This document shows positions 50,892 to 58,900 of a stretch of DNA of 64,000 nucleotides, one piece after another (within the stretch, counting starts at the first letter, position 1; each line of letters starts with the position of its first letter). A model generated the notes under the pieces. The model ran no database searches, was not told the DNA's origin, and was given only the letters and a program-made list of their open reading frames with translations. Source of the stretch: Desulfarculus sp. (lineage in GTDB: Bacteria; Desulfobacterota; Desulfarculia; Desulfarculales; Desulfarculaceae). The DNA is taken from the NCBI GenBank assembly GCA_016218705.1, contig JACRDC010000036.1, forward strand, positions 1-64,000, in the 5' to 3' direction. The position numbers and the translations under genes were made by a program.

Positions 50892-53800
50892 GCCAGCAGG
50901 GCATCGAGCTGACCATCAACGGCCAAATGGTGCGGGCCGCCCCGGGGCAGAGCGTCTTGCAGGCCGCGGCCCTGGCGGGCTTGCGCCTGCCCATGATGTG
51001 CTTCAACCGCCTCTTGCCCGCCGAGGAGGCCTGCCGCCTGTGCATCGTGGAGGTGGAGGGGCAGCCGCGCCCGCTGGCGGCCTGCGCCACGCCGGTGACG
51101 CCGGGTTTACGGGTGCGCACCGACAGCCCCGCCTTGCGGGAGCAGCGCCAGGCCATCTTCCGGCTCCTCTTGGACGACCACTACGGCGACTGCCTGGCCC
51201 CTTGCAGCCAGCGCTGCCCGGCGAACATAGACATCCAGGGTTACATCGCCCTGGTGGCCCGGGGCCAATTCCTGGAGGCCACCCGGCTGATCCGCCAGAC
51301 CAACCCCCTGCCGCTGACCTGCGGCCGGGTCTGCCCCCATCCCTGCGAGGCCCAGTGCCGGCGGGGCCGCGTGGACCAGCCCATCGCCATCAACCACCTC
51401 AAGCGCCTGGCCAGCGACATTGCCTACCAGGAGATCGAGCGCCTCAACCCCGCCCCGGCCAGCCCCAGCGGTTTGTGGGTGGCCCTGGTGGGCGGCGGCC
51501 CGGCCAGCCTGAGCGCCGCCTATTTCCTGGCGCTCTTGGGGCACTCGCCGGTGATCTTCGAGGCCATGCCCAAGCTGGGCGGCATGCTGCGCTACGGCAT
51601 CCCCCAGTACCGCCTGCCCAAGGAGGTGCTGGACCGCGAGATCGAGGCCGTCCTGCGCCTGGGCGTGCAGGCCCGCACCGGCCTGGCCTGGGGCCGGGAC
51701 TTCACCCTGCAAGGTCTGCTCGACCAGGGCTTCGCGGCCCTGTTCCTGGGCATCGGGGCCTGGATCAACTCGCGCATGGGCCTGGAGGGCGAGGACGCCC
51801 AGGGGGTCTGGCCGGGCACGGGCTTCCTCAACCAGGTGGCCCTGGGCGGGGTTACCAGCCTGGCCGGCCAGCGGGTGGCGGTGATCGGCGGCGGCAACAC
51901 GGCCATGGACTGCGCCCGCAGCGCCCTGCGTTTGGGCGCCGCCGGCGTCACCATCTACTACCGCCGCTCGCGCCAGGAGATGCCGGCCCAGGCCTTGGAG
52001 GTGGACGAGGCCCAACGCGAGGGCGTGGTATTGGAGATGTGCACGGCGCCAGCGGCCCTGCTGACCAGCGGGGGCCGGCTGGAGGGCATGATCCTCCAGG
52101 CCATGGAGCTGTGCGAACTGGACGCCTCGGGCCGCGCCCAGCCCCGCCCCCTGGCCGGCTCCGAGCGGCGGGTGGACCTGGACTGCCTCATGGTGGCCAT
52201 CGGCCAGCAGCCTGACCTGGGCCTGTTCAAGCAAGACGCCCTGGCCAGCGGCCTGGAGCTGCGCAAGGGGCGCGCCGTGCAGGGGGCCTACCTCACCGGG
52301 GCCACCAACCTGGAGCGCGTCTTCGTGGGCGGCGACCTGGTCAGCGGCCCGGCCACGGTGGTGGAGGCCATCGGCGCCGGCCGCCGGGCGGCCCAGGCCA
52401 TGGACCGCTGGCTGCGCGGCCGGCCCCTGGAGCCGGCGCGGCACTTCACCTTCTCCCGGGGCACCCTGCACGAGGTGGACCAGGGCTTCTTCGAGGGGCG
52501 CGTGCTGGCCCCCCGGGCGCCCATGCCCGAGCTGGGGCCGGGCATGCGGGCGGGCAACTTCGCCGAGGTGGAGCTGGGCCTGAGCGAGGAGGCCGGCCGG
52601 GCCGAGGCCCTGCGCTGCCTGTCCTGTGGGTGCATGGCCTTTGCCGAGTGCCGCATCCGCCAGGTGGGCGACCTCATCGGCCTGCGCGAGCTGGTCACAG
52701 GGGCGAGCCCCAGCCAGGGGCACGGCCTCATGGAGGACCATCCCCACATCGTGGTGGACGACAACAAGTGCGTGGTCTGCCGCGCCTGCCAGCGGGCCTG
52801 CCAGCACTACCACGGACGCGACGCCGTGCAGGTGCAGGTGGAGCGCGTGGGCGACCTGGCCCAGGAGCGCCCCCACCGCACGCGCTTCAACGAGCGCTGC
52901 GACCATTGCGGCCTGTGCCTGGCCCTGTGCCCCACCGGGGCCCTGAGCCACAAGACCCCTTATGCCAAGCCGGGGCCTTTCCCCCTGGTCTGGGCCGAGT
53001 CCCACTGCGGGCTCTGCGCCGTGGGCTGCGGCCTGCGCCTGGGCAAGGTGGGCGAGCACGTGGCCCGGGTGGACGGCGCCGCCGGGGCGCCCAACTTCGG
53101 CCACCTGTGCGTCCGGGGCCGCTTCGAGTTGATCGAGCTGGCCCACGGCCCGGGCCGCCTGCGCGCTCCCCTGCTGCGTGCCCATGGCCAGGCGCGGCCC
53201 GCCTCCTGGGAAGAGGCCCTGGCCGAGACGGTGGGGCGGTTCCAGCGCCTCAGGCAGGCCCACGGGCCGGAGAGCCTGGCGGTGCTCTGCCTGGGCCAGG
53301 CCACCCTGGAGGAGCTGTACCTGCTGGGCAAGCTGGCCCGCCTGGGCCTGGGCAACAACCACATGGCCCTGCTGGACCCGGCCCGCGCAGATCAACCCGC
53401 CGGCCTGCCAGGCCTGCCGGCCCCGCCGCCCTACGAGGAGATCGAGGGCCTCGAAATGGTGGCCCTGGTGGGCGGTGGGCTGGCGCGGGCCTATCGCTTG
53501 TTGGAGCCGGCCCTGCACCGTCTGCGGGCCAAGGGCGGGCAAGTGCTCCTAGCCGCCCCGGCTGATGATGGCTTGGCCGGCCAGGCCGACCTGCGCCTGG
53601 ATTTGGCGCCAGCCCCAGCCCTGGAGATGCTGGCCGATCTGGCCCAGGGCCGGGGACAGGCCAGCCTCGCCGCCGAGATGTGGGCTACCGCCAATTCCAG
53701 GCTGGTGCTGGTGGGCGAGGTCTGCCTGGGGCCGCCGGCCCTGGAGGCCTGGCGTCGGCTGGTGGCGGCCCTGGCCGGCCAGGCGGGCGCGCGCCTGGGG

Positions 53801-54334
53801 GTGCTGCCGGCCCTGGCCGCCGGCCCGGCGGCGCGGGCTGCCGGCTTTGGCCCGGCCTGCCTGCCCGGCGGGCGGCCACTGTCTCCCTTCGGCTGGGCGG
53901 CCCTGGAGCGGACTTGGGGAGCTTCCCTGCCCCATGACCCGGGCCTGGACGGCGCCGGCATCTTGGCCGCCGCCCAGGCGGGGCGCCTCAAGGGCCTGTT
54001 GGTCCTGGGCGCGCCCCTGGCCCCGGGGGAGGATGTGGCCCCGGGACTGCTGGAGGCCGCCGCAAAGGTGGAGTTCCTGGCCTTGCTGACCAGCCAGGAG
54101 GGCGCCCTCTGCCGCCTGGCCCACGTGGCCCTGCCCCGGCTGTTGGAGATGGAAAAGGACGGCACCCTGCTGGACGCCGCCGGCCGCAGGCAGGCCCTGG
54201 CCGTGGCCGCGCGGCCCGCCCCGGGGATGCGCCCCGAGTTGGAGGTTCTGGCCGCTTTGCTGCAAGGACTCGCCGGGCAGAGTCAAGCCAGCCAGCCCCG
54301 GCAGGTGCGGGCCGAGTTGGAGGGGTTGATCTAG
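50888..54334 (+). CDS. nuoG: NuoG fused to a GltD-like FAD/NAD(P) oxidoreductase
   Basis: 1148 residues from ATG 50888 (ATGA overlap). 1-80: [2Fe-2S] ferredoxin with Cys38, 49, 52, 66. 95-185: the Cys-rich N-terminal domain of GltD/dihydropyrimidine-dehydrogenase type (CSQRCPANIDIQGYI; CGRVCPHPCEAQCRRG). 195-560: two dinucleotide-binding folds, FAD (VALVGGGPASLSAAY) and NAD(P) (VAVIGGGNTAMDCARSAL), with FVGGDLVSGPATVVEAIGAG near the end. 575-590: extra Cys motif CLSCGCMAFAEC. About 620-700: two [4Fe-4S] motifs (CVVCRACQRACQ; CDHCGLCLALCPTG). About 705-745: molybdopterin-type [4Fe-4S] motif (HCGLCAVGCGLRLG). The rest is a degenerate molybdopterin oxidoreductase fold without a metal ligand, as in NuoG. 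The GltD unit probably replaces the missing NuoF as NAD(P)H site; direction and donor are inference. Confidence 0.87.
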   Translation: MSQQGIELTINGQMVRAAPGQSVLQAAALAGLRLPMMCFNRLLPAEEACRLCIVEVEGQPRPLAACATPVTPGLRVRTDSPALREQRQAIFRLLLDDHYGDCLAPCSQRCPANIDIQGYIALVARGQFLEATRLIRQTNPLPLTCGRVCPHPCEAQCRRGRVDQPIAINHLKRLASDIAYQEIERLNPAPASPSGLWVALVGGGPASLSAAYFLALLGHSPVIFEAMPKLGGMLRYGIPQYRLPKEVLDREIEAVLRLGVQARTGLAWGRDFTLQGLLDQGFAALFLGIGAWINSRMGLEGEDAQGVWPGTGFLNQVALGGVTSLAGQRVAVIGGGNTAMDCARSALRLGAAGVTIYYRRSRQEMPAQALEVDEAQREGVVLEMCTAPAALLTSGGRLEGMILQAMELCELDASGRAQPRPLAGSERRVDLDCLMVAIGQQPDLGLFKQDALASGLELRKGRAVQGAYLTGATNLERVFVGGDLVSGPATVVEAIGAGRRAAQAMDRWLRGRPLEPARHFTFSRGTLHEVDQGFFEGRVLAPRAPMPELGPGMRAGNFAEVELGLSEEAGRAEALRCLSCGCMAFAECRIRQVGDLIGLRELVTGASPSQGHGLMEDHPHIVVDDNKCVVCRACQRACQHYHGRDAVQVQVERVGDLAQERPHRTRFNERCDHCGLCLALCPTGALSHKTPYAKPGPFPLVWAESHCGLCAVGCGLRLGKVGEHVARVDGAAGAPNFGHLCVRGRFELIELAHGPGRLRAPLLRAHGQARPASWEEALAETVGRFQRLRQAHGPESLAVLCLGQATLEELYLLGKLARLGLGNNHMALLDPARADQPAGLPGLPAPPPYEEIEGLEMVALVGGGLARAYRLLEPALHRLRAKGGQVLLAAPADDGLAGQADLRLDLAPAPALEMLADLAQGRGQASLAAEMWATANSRLVLVGEVCLGPPALEAWRRLVAALAGQAGARLGVLPALAAGPAARAAGFGPACLPGGRPLSPFGWAALERTWGASLPHDPGLDGAGILAAAQAGRLKGLLVLGAPLAPGEDVAPGLLEAAAKVEFLALLTSQEGALCRLAHVALPRLLEMEKDGTLLDAAGRRQALAVAARPAPGMRPELEVLAALLQGLAGQSQASQPRQVRAELEGLI

Positions 54335-54356
54335 GTGTTGGAGAAGGAGGCGTGAC

Positions 54357-54515
54357 ATGAGCCAAGGCGGTGAGTGGGCACAGGAAAGGCTCAAACAGGC
54401 CAACCTCATTTTCGAGCCCCACGAGAAAACCTGGCTGGCCCAGTTGGGCAACTTCCTGCTCTGGACCCTGGAGGTGGCCCTGATCTGGCTCCTGGCCGGC
54501 TGGCTCAGGCCTTGA
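54357..54515 (+). CDS. 52-residue single-pass membrane peptide at the end of the nuo operon
   Basis: Starts at ATG 54357 with a strong AAGGAGG 9 bases upstream. An amphipathic, charged N-terminal half (MSQGGEWAQERLKQANL..., FEPHEKTWLAQ) precedes one clear hydrophobic helix (about 30-50, LGNFLLWTLEVALIWLLAG). No family recognised. Position 22 bp after the NuoG fusion and the strong ribosome-binding site suggest a real accessory or anchoring subunit of the complex; that role is inference. Confidence 0.7.
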   Translation: MSQGGEWAQERLKQANLIFEPHEKTWLAQLGNFLLWTLEVALIWLLAGWLRP

Positions 54516-54547
54516 ACCACGGCGTCACCACAAGGAGGTAGGTTCAG

Positions 54548-55573
54548 ATGTGCGACTCTGATTTTTTCCGGCGCTATCTCTATGCCCTGGGCGAGATCAA
54601 CGGCTCCCTTAATCCAACGTCCACCAAGGAGGCGGTGGTGCGCAACGCCTCCCTGCTCTTCGGCGCCCGGGGAGCGGCGCTGCTGCTTTTCAACGCCGGC
54701 GAGAACACCCTTGAGGGCCTGGCCACCTTCGGGCTGAGCGAGACCTACCGCAACAAGGGCGCCCTAAGCGCCCAGGCCAGCCTGGGCGAGGCCCTCAAGC
54801 AAACCCCGGTGGTCATCAAGGACGTGGCCCAGGACCCCAGCGTGCAATACCGCGAGGCCGCCATGCGCGAGGGCATCAAGGGCATCGTGGGCGTGCCCCT
54901 GAACGCCGGCCCCATTCTGCGGGGCGCCCTACGCCTGTACTACGCCGAGCCCCACGACCCCTCGCCAGACGAGCTGGAGCTTATCAAGGGCCTGGCCCAA
55001 CAGGGCGGCCTGGCCCTCAAGAAGGCCCTGTACTACACGGCCCTCAACGCCGCCCTCATGGAGATTCACCAGCCCCCCTCCCAGGAATCCCTAAAGGCGG
55101 CCTTGCAGGCCCTGGTCAAGACGGCGGCCCAGTACAGCCTGGCCCGTGGCTGCGCCCTGTTGGTGATAGATCAGTCCAGCAACACCATGCAGAGCGTCAT
55201 CAGCCACGGCCTGAGCCAACGCTACCTGGACAAGGGACCCATCGCGGTGGGCCTGAGCCTGGGCGAGACGTCCACCGGCCGGCCGGTGATAATCTCCGAC
55301 GTGGGCCGGGACGAACGCGTGCAGTACAAGGAGGAGGCCGCCGCCGAGAACATCAAGGCCATCGTCGGTCTGCCGGTGCGGGCCGACGGGGCCATGGTGG
55401 GGGTGCTCAGGCTGTACTTCTCCTCGGTCTTCACCCCCGACCAGGACGACCTGATGTGGATGGAGTCCCTGGCCCGCCACGCCGGCCTGGCCATCGAGAA
55501 GAGCCGTTACCTCATCGCCCTCAAGGACCGGCATGACTGGTACCGGGAGGTGCTGATGGAGCGGGCCGATTGA
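54548..55573 (+). CDS. Tandem GAF-domain protein
   Basis: 341 residues with AAGGAGG upstream. Two similar GAF domains, about 20-170 and 185-335. They share a repeated core: VVIKDVAQDPSVQYREAAMREGIKGIVGVPL in the first and VIISDVGRDERVQYKEEAAAENIKAIVGLPV in the second, so the protein arose by duplication. No kinase, cyclase or DNA-binding output domain is attached. GAF domains bind small ligands, haem or iron-sulphur cofactors; a Cys at 2 (MCDSDFF) and one at about 199 (RGCALL) are the only candidates for metal binding. It may sense redox or a ligand for the complex I operon it terminates, which is inference. Confidence 0.82.
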   Translation: MCDSDFFRRYLYALGEINGSLNPTSTKEAVVRNASLLFGARGAALLLFNAGENTLEGLATFGLSETYRNKGALSAQASLGEALKQTPVVIKDVAQDPSVQYREAAMREGIKGIVGVPLNAGPILRGALRLYYAEPHDPSPDELELIKGLAQQGGLALKKALYYTALNAALMEIHQPPSQESLKAALQALVKTAAQYSLARGCALLVIDQSSNTMQSVISHGLSQRYLDKGPIAVGLSLGETSTGRPVIISDVGRDERVQYKEEAAAENIKAIVGLPVRADGAMVGVLRLYFSSVFTPDQDDLMWMESLARHAGLAIEKSRYLIALKDRHDWYREVLMERAD

Positions 55574-55901
55574 GCCGGGAGCCCCGGCGGGCATGGCGGG
55601 TCGGGCTGAGAACCTGTCCGCCAATAGGATGAGCCTTACGCTGGTGTGCAAAGGCCTTGGCGCCAAACCTCGCAACCGCGAACTGGAGGCTGTTGTTTTC
55701 GGCTGAACCAAGACGGGCGGGGATAAACCCCGCCCCTACATTAAGGCATTGTAAAGGCGTATTTTTTCATGATGTAGGGGCGGGGTTTATCCCCGCCCGT
55801 GTATTTACGGGAAAATCTTTGCACCCAGGAACAAAGGACCCCTACCCAGGGGGAAGGGCCTACCCATTCTATTTGCAGATAGGTTCTAAGTCAGCGCCGG
55901 C
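55574..55901. other. Gene-free stretch occupied by a palindromic element
   Basis: 328 bp between the GAF gene and the convergent CoA-transferase gene. Nearly all of it is the MITE-like element at 55609-55887. The central inverted repeat could serve as a bidirectional terminator for the two convergent genes. No coding frame with a ribosome-binding site is seen. Confidence 0.7.
55609..55887. mobile_element. MITE-like element with terminal and central inverted repeats
   Basis: Imperfect 25-bp terminal inverted repeats (55609-55633 and 55863-55887; 20 of 25 match, starting AGAACCT) enclose a perfect 29-bp inverted repeat (55713-55741 with 55772-55800), each arm of which is itself palindromic (GGGCGGGGATAAACCCCGCC). 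The spacer is 30 bp. No transposase is encoded and no clear target duplication is seen. The GGCGGGGTTTATCCCCGCC motif is of a kind often found scattered between genes in this part of the bacterial tree; that is recollection, not a search. Confidence 0.7.
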
Positions 55902-57110
55902 CTAGCCTAGCACGCCCTGCTCCCGCAAGGCCGCTATCTGTTCCGGGGTGTAGCCCAGCTCGGCCAGGACCTCGCCGGTGTGCTGGCCATAGCCAGGGGC
56001 CGGGCGCCGGTACTGGGCCGGGGTGGCGCTGAAGTCCCAGGGGAAGCCGGTGGTCTTGGCCGGCGCCTGGTCCCGCCCCTCCAGGCGCAGGAAATAGTCA
56101 TTGGCCAGGGCCTGGGGGTCGGCGGCCACCTCGGCGGGTGACTGGATGGGGGCGGCGATGCAGCCCGCCGCCTCCATGATCTCCAGCCACTGGGCGCGGG
56201 TTTTTTCCGCGAAGCGGCGGTCAAAGACCTCCACCAGGGCGGCGGCCTGGGCGCTGCGGGCCTCCACGGTGGCGAAGCGCGGGTCATGCTCCAGCTCGGC
56301 CAGGCCCAGGGCCTTAAGCACCTTGGGCCAGTAGCGGTCGGGCTGCAAGTGGGCCAAGGCCAGCCACTTGTCGTCGGCGCAGCGGTAGTGGTTGTAGATG
56401 GGGTTGCCGGCCTGGGCGCGGCTCTCGCGGGGGAACTCCTGGCCCAGGATGGCCGGCGCCGACATGATGAGCCCCAGGTTGGCGATGACGCTGCCCATGA
56501 GGGAGGTGTCCACCACCTGCCCCTGGCCGGTCTTCTCGCGGGCGAACAGGGCCGCGCAGACCGCCCAGGCGCAGATCAGGCCACCCATCTCGTCGCCGAT
56601 GCCCGGCAGCATCTGGGTGGGCGGCGAGCCGGCCTCCCCACCGGAGAGCATCAGGCCGCTGCGGGCGATGCCGGTGTAGTCAAAGGATAAGGCCTCGGCG
56701 TCCGGCCCCCGGCGGCCCCAGCCCGAGGCCTGGGCGTAGATCAGGCGGGGGTTGCGGGCCAGGAGCGTCTCGGGGCCTATGCCCATGCGCGCCGGCGCTC
56801 CGATGCTCAGGTTGTTGAGGAACACGTCGGCCGAGTCAATGAGCCTGAAAAAGGCCTCCAGGCCCGCCGGCTGCTTGAGGTCCAGCACCACGCCGCGCTT
56901 GTTGCGGTTACAGTGCTCAAAGTAGTAGTTGCGCCCCTTGAGCCCCACCATGGCCCCGATGATGCGCATGAAGCCCCGTCCCGGGTCGCCGCCCGGGGCC
57001 TCCACCTTGATGACCTCGGCCCCCAAGTCGCCCAGGCGCATGCCCGCCACCGGCCCCTGCTGGAACAAGGTTATCTCCACCACCCTCACGCCGTGCAATG
57101 GTCCCGGCAT
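55902..57110 (-). CDS. CaiB/BaiF-family (class III) CoA-transferase
   Basis: 402 residues from ATG 57110 (GAGGAG upstream); a longer frame is GC-driven. The opening GPLHGVRVVEITLFQQGPVAGMRLGDLGAEVIKVEAPGGDP is the family signature, and GIGDEMGGLICAWAVCAALFAREKTGQGQVVDTSL contains the catalytic Asp (in GIGDEMGG, about 175). These enzymes move CoA between acyl-CoA and a free acid in anaerobic catabolism. Substrate unknown. It stands alone, divergent from fdhD across a 269-bp gap in which I see no clear promoter. Confidence 0.9.
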   Translation of the reverse strand: MPGPLHGVRVVEITLFQQGPVAGMRLGDLGAEVIKVEAPGGDPGRGFMRIIGAMVGLKGRNYYFEHCNRNKRGVVLDLKQPAGLEAFFRLIDSADVFLNNLSIGAPARMGIGPETLLARNPRLIYAQASGWGRRGPDAEALSFDYTGIARSGLMLSGGEAGSPPTQMLPGIGDEMGGLICAWAVCAALFAREKTGQGQVVDTSLMGSVIANLGLIMSAPAILGQEFPRESRAQAGNPIYNHYRCADDKWLALAHLQPDRYWPKVLKALGLAELEHDPRFATVEARSAQAAALVEVFDRRFAEKTRAQWLEIMEAAGCIAAPIQSPAEVAADPQALANDYFLRLEGRDQAPAKTTGFPWDFSATPAQYRRPAPGYGQHTGEVLAELGYTPEQIAALREQGVLG

Positions 57111-57379
57111 GCCGCGCTCCTCTCTTTGGGGGGCTGGCCCCCTGGTCCACGGGCTGGCCCCCGGCCGTGCTGCCCCGGGGCCGCCCTGGTGATATGTATC
57201 GCCCCTGGCCGCCCGCCCCCAGGCGGGGCGAGGCGCGCCGGCGCCAATTTTACCCAACGGCCGGCGGAATTGCCCGCGGTTGGCGGCCCATAAAACTTGC
57301 CGCCCGCCCCAAAACCTGTCAGTATTTTTGCGTGCCCAGCACGTGTATGACCTGACCACCGCAGGGGAAACCGCGCGCC

Positions 57380-58240
57380 ATGACCCAGCCAGACCAGCAT
57401 CCCCCGCGCCCCCGCCTGAGCCGGGCCGGCCTTACGCCGGTGCATCAGGTGGAGGTGCTGGACCACCTGGGCCAGCCCCGGCAGGTGGCCATCCCCGGGG
57501 AATCGCCCCTGACCATCAAGGTGGATGGCCGCGAAATCGTCACCCTCATGACCCTGGGCACCAACCCCGAGGAACTGGCCCTGGGCTACCTGCACAACCA
57601 GCGCCTGCTGGAGCGCATCGAGGAGGTGGAGTCCGTGAGCGTGGACTGGCCGCGGGAGACGGCCAACGTGACCACCCGGCATGGGCAAGGCATCGCCAAC
57701 CTGGAGGAGAAGCTCTCCCGAGTCACCGTGACCAGCGGCTGCGGCCAGGGGACCCTGTTCAGTTGCACCGTGGACAAGCTCTACGAGCGCAAGCTGCCCC
57801 GGGTGACGGTGCGCCAGTCGGTCATCTATGGATTGCTCAAGGCCGTGGCCCACCTCAACCCCATCTACCGCCTGGCCGGCTCGGTGCACGTCTGCTGCCT
57901 GTGCCAGGGGGAGCGGGTGGTCATGTCGGTGGAGGACGTGGGGCGCCACAACGCCGCCGATACCATCGCCGGCCGCATGTGGCTGGACGGCCTGCCCGGT
58001 GAGGACAAGATACTCTTCACCACCGGCCGCCTGACCTCGGAGATCATGATGAAGGCGGCCTTCATGGGTATACCGGTGCTTATCTCCAAGTCCGGCGTGA
58101 CCCACATGAGCCTGGAACTGGCCCGGGACATGGGCATGTTGGTCATCGGCCGGGCCCGCGCCGCCAGCTTCATCGTCTTCAACGGCGGGGAGCGGGTGAT
58201 CTTCGACGCCGTGGCCAAAGCAAACCCGGCCAAGGGGTGA
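57380..58240 (+). CDS. fdhD: Formate dehydrogenase accessory sulfurtransferase FdhD
   Basis: 286 residues. EVLDHLGQPRQVAIPGESPLTIKVDGREIVTLMTLGTNPEELALGYL and SVEDVGRHNAADTIAGRMW are FdhD landmarks, with TTGRLTSEIMMKAA and GIPVLISKSGVTHMSLELA towards the C terminus. FdhD passes sulphur from IscS to the molybdenum/tungsten-bisMGD cofactor of formate dehydrogenase. The usual CxxC loop appears here as SGCGQGTLFSC, so one Cys is in place and the second is displaced. A formate dehydrogenase should exist elsewhere in the genome; none is inside the window. Confidence 0.95.
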   Translation: MTQPDQHPPRPRLSRAGLTPVHQVEVLDHLGQPRQVAIPGESPLTIKVDGREIVTLMTLGTNPEELALGYLHNQRLLERIEEVESVSVDWPRETANVTTRHGQGIANLEEKLSRVTVTSGCGQGTLFSCTVDKLYERKLPRVTVRQSVIYGLLKAVAHLNPIYRLAGSVHVCCLCQGERVVMSVEDVGRHNAADTIAGRMWLDGLPGEDKILFTTGRLTSEIMMKAAFMGIPVLISKSGVTHMSLELARDMGMLVIGRARAASFIVFNGGERVIFDAVAKANPAKG

Positions 58241-58277
58241 GCCCCTGGCCGGGCCTTATGCCGCGCGGCGGACGGCG

Positions 58278-58895
58278 CTATGCCTTGGGCTGGGCGGGCT
58301 CCTTCTCCAGCAGATGACCAGCCAGGGCCCGGGTGAGCACATAGGCCGCCTGGAGCGCCTCGGTGGGGCAGAGGGGGAAGCACTCCTTGCAGTCCCAGCA
58401 CTCCTTCAGGGCGATCTCGGGCACGAAACTTATCTCTTTTCTGATCCCCCGGTCAATGAAGCCCACGGCGTTCTTCTTCTTCACCTCGGCGCAGTAGCGC
58501 ACGCACAGACCGCAGTGGATGCAGAAGGAGGCCTCTTTCTCGAAGCGGTCCTTGTCGGCGCCGTACTCCTTGGCCAGGTCCTGCAAATCAAAGGCGTCGG
58601 GGGCGTGGGCCAGCAAGAGCTCCAGGATGGTCTTGCGGATCCTGTCCACCTTGGCCGACCTGGTGTGGACCACCAGGTTGTTCTCGGCGGGATAGACGCA
58701 GGAAACCACCAGCCTGCTCCAGCCCTTTTCCTCCAGCTCCACGATGCACAGCCGGCAGCCGCCGAAAGGCTCCAGCTTTTCGTGATGGCAGATGGTGGGG
58801 ATGTGGATGCCCGCTGCCTGGGCGGCCTCCAGGAGGGTCATGCCATCGCTGGCCTTGACCTCCCTGCCATCTATGGTCAGGCGGATTTCGCTCAT
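58278..58895 (-). CDS. HoxU-like ferredoxin subunit of an NADH-linked complex
   Basis: 205 residues. 1-80: [2Fe-2S] domain with CHHEKLEPFGGCRLC and a fourth Cys in VVSCVYP. 80-120: His/Cys-poor linker. 125-180: two [4Fe-4S] motifs (CIHCGLCVRYC; CWDCKECFPLCPTEAL). This is the layout of the small diaphorase subunit HoxU and of the N terminus of NuoG. Last gene of the leftward HdrA operon, 5 bp after nuoF, so it probably bridges NuoF to HdrA/MvhD. Confidence 0.88.
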   Translation of the reverse strand: MSEIRLTIDGREVKASDGMTLLEAAQAAGIHIPTICHHEKLEPFGGCRLCIVELEEKGWSRLVVSCVYPAENNLVVHTRSAKVDRIRKTILELLLAHAPDAFDLQDLAKEYGADKDRFEKEASFCIHCGLCVRYCAEVKKKNAVGFIDRGIRKEISFVPEIALKECWDCKECFPLCPTEALQAAYVLTRALAGHLLEKEPAQPKA

Positions 58896-58900
58896 CGCTG

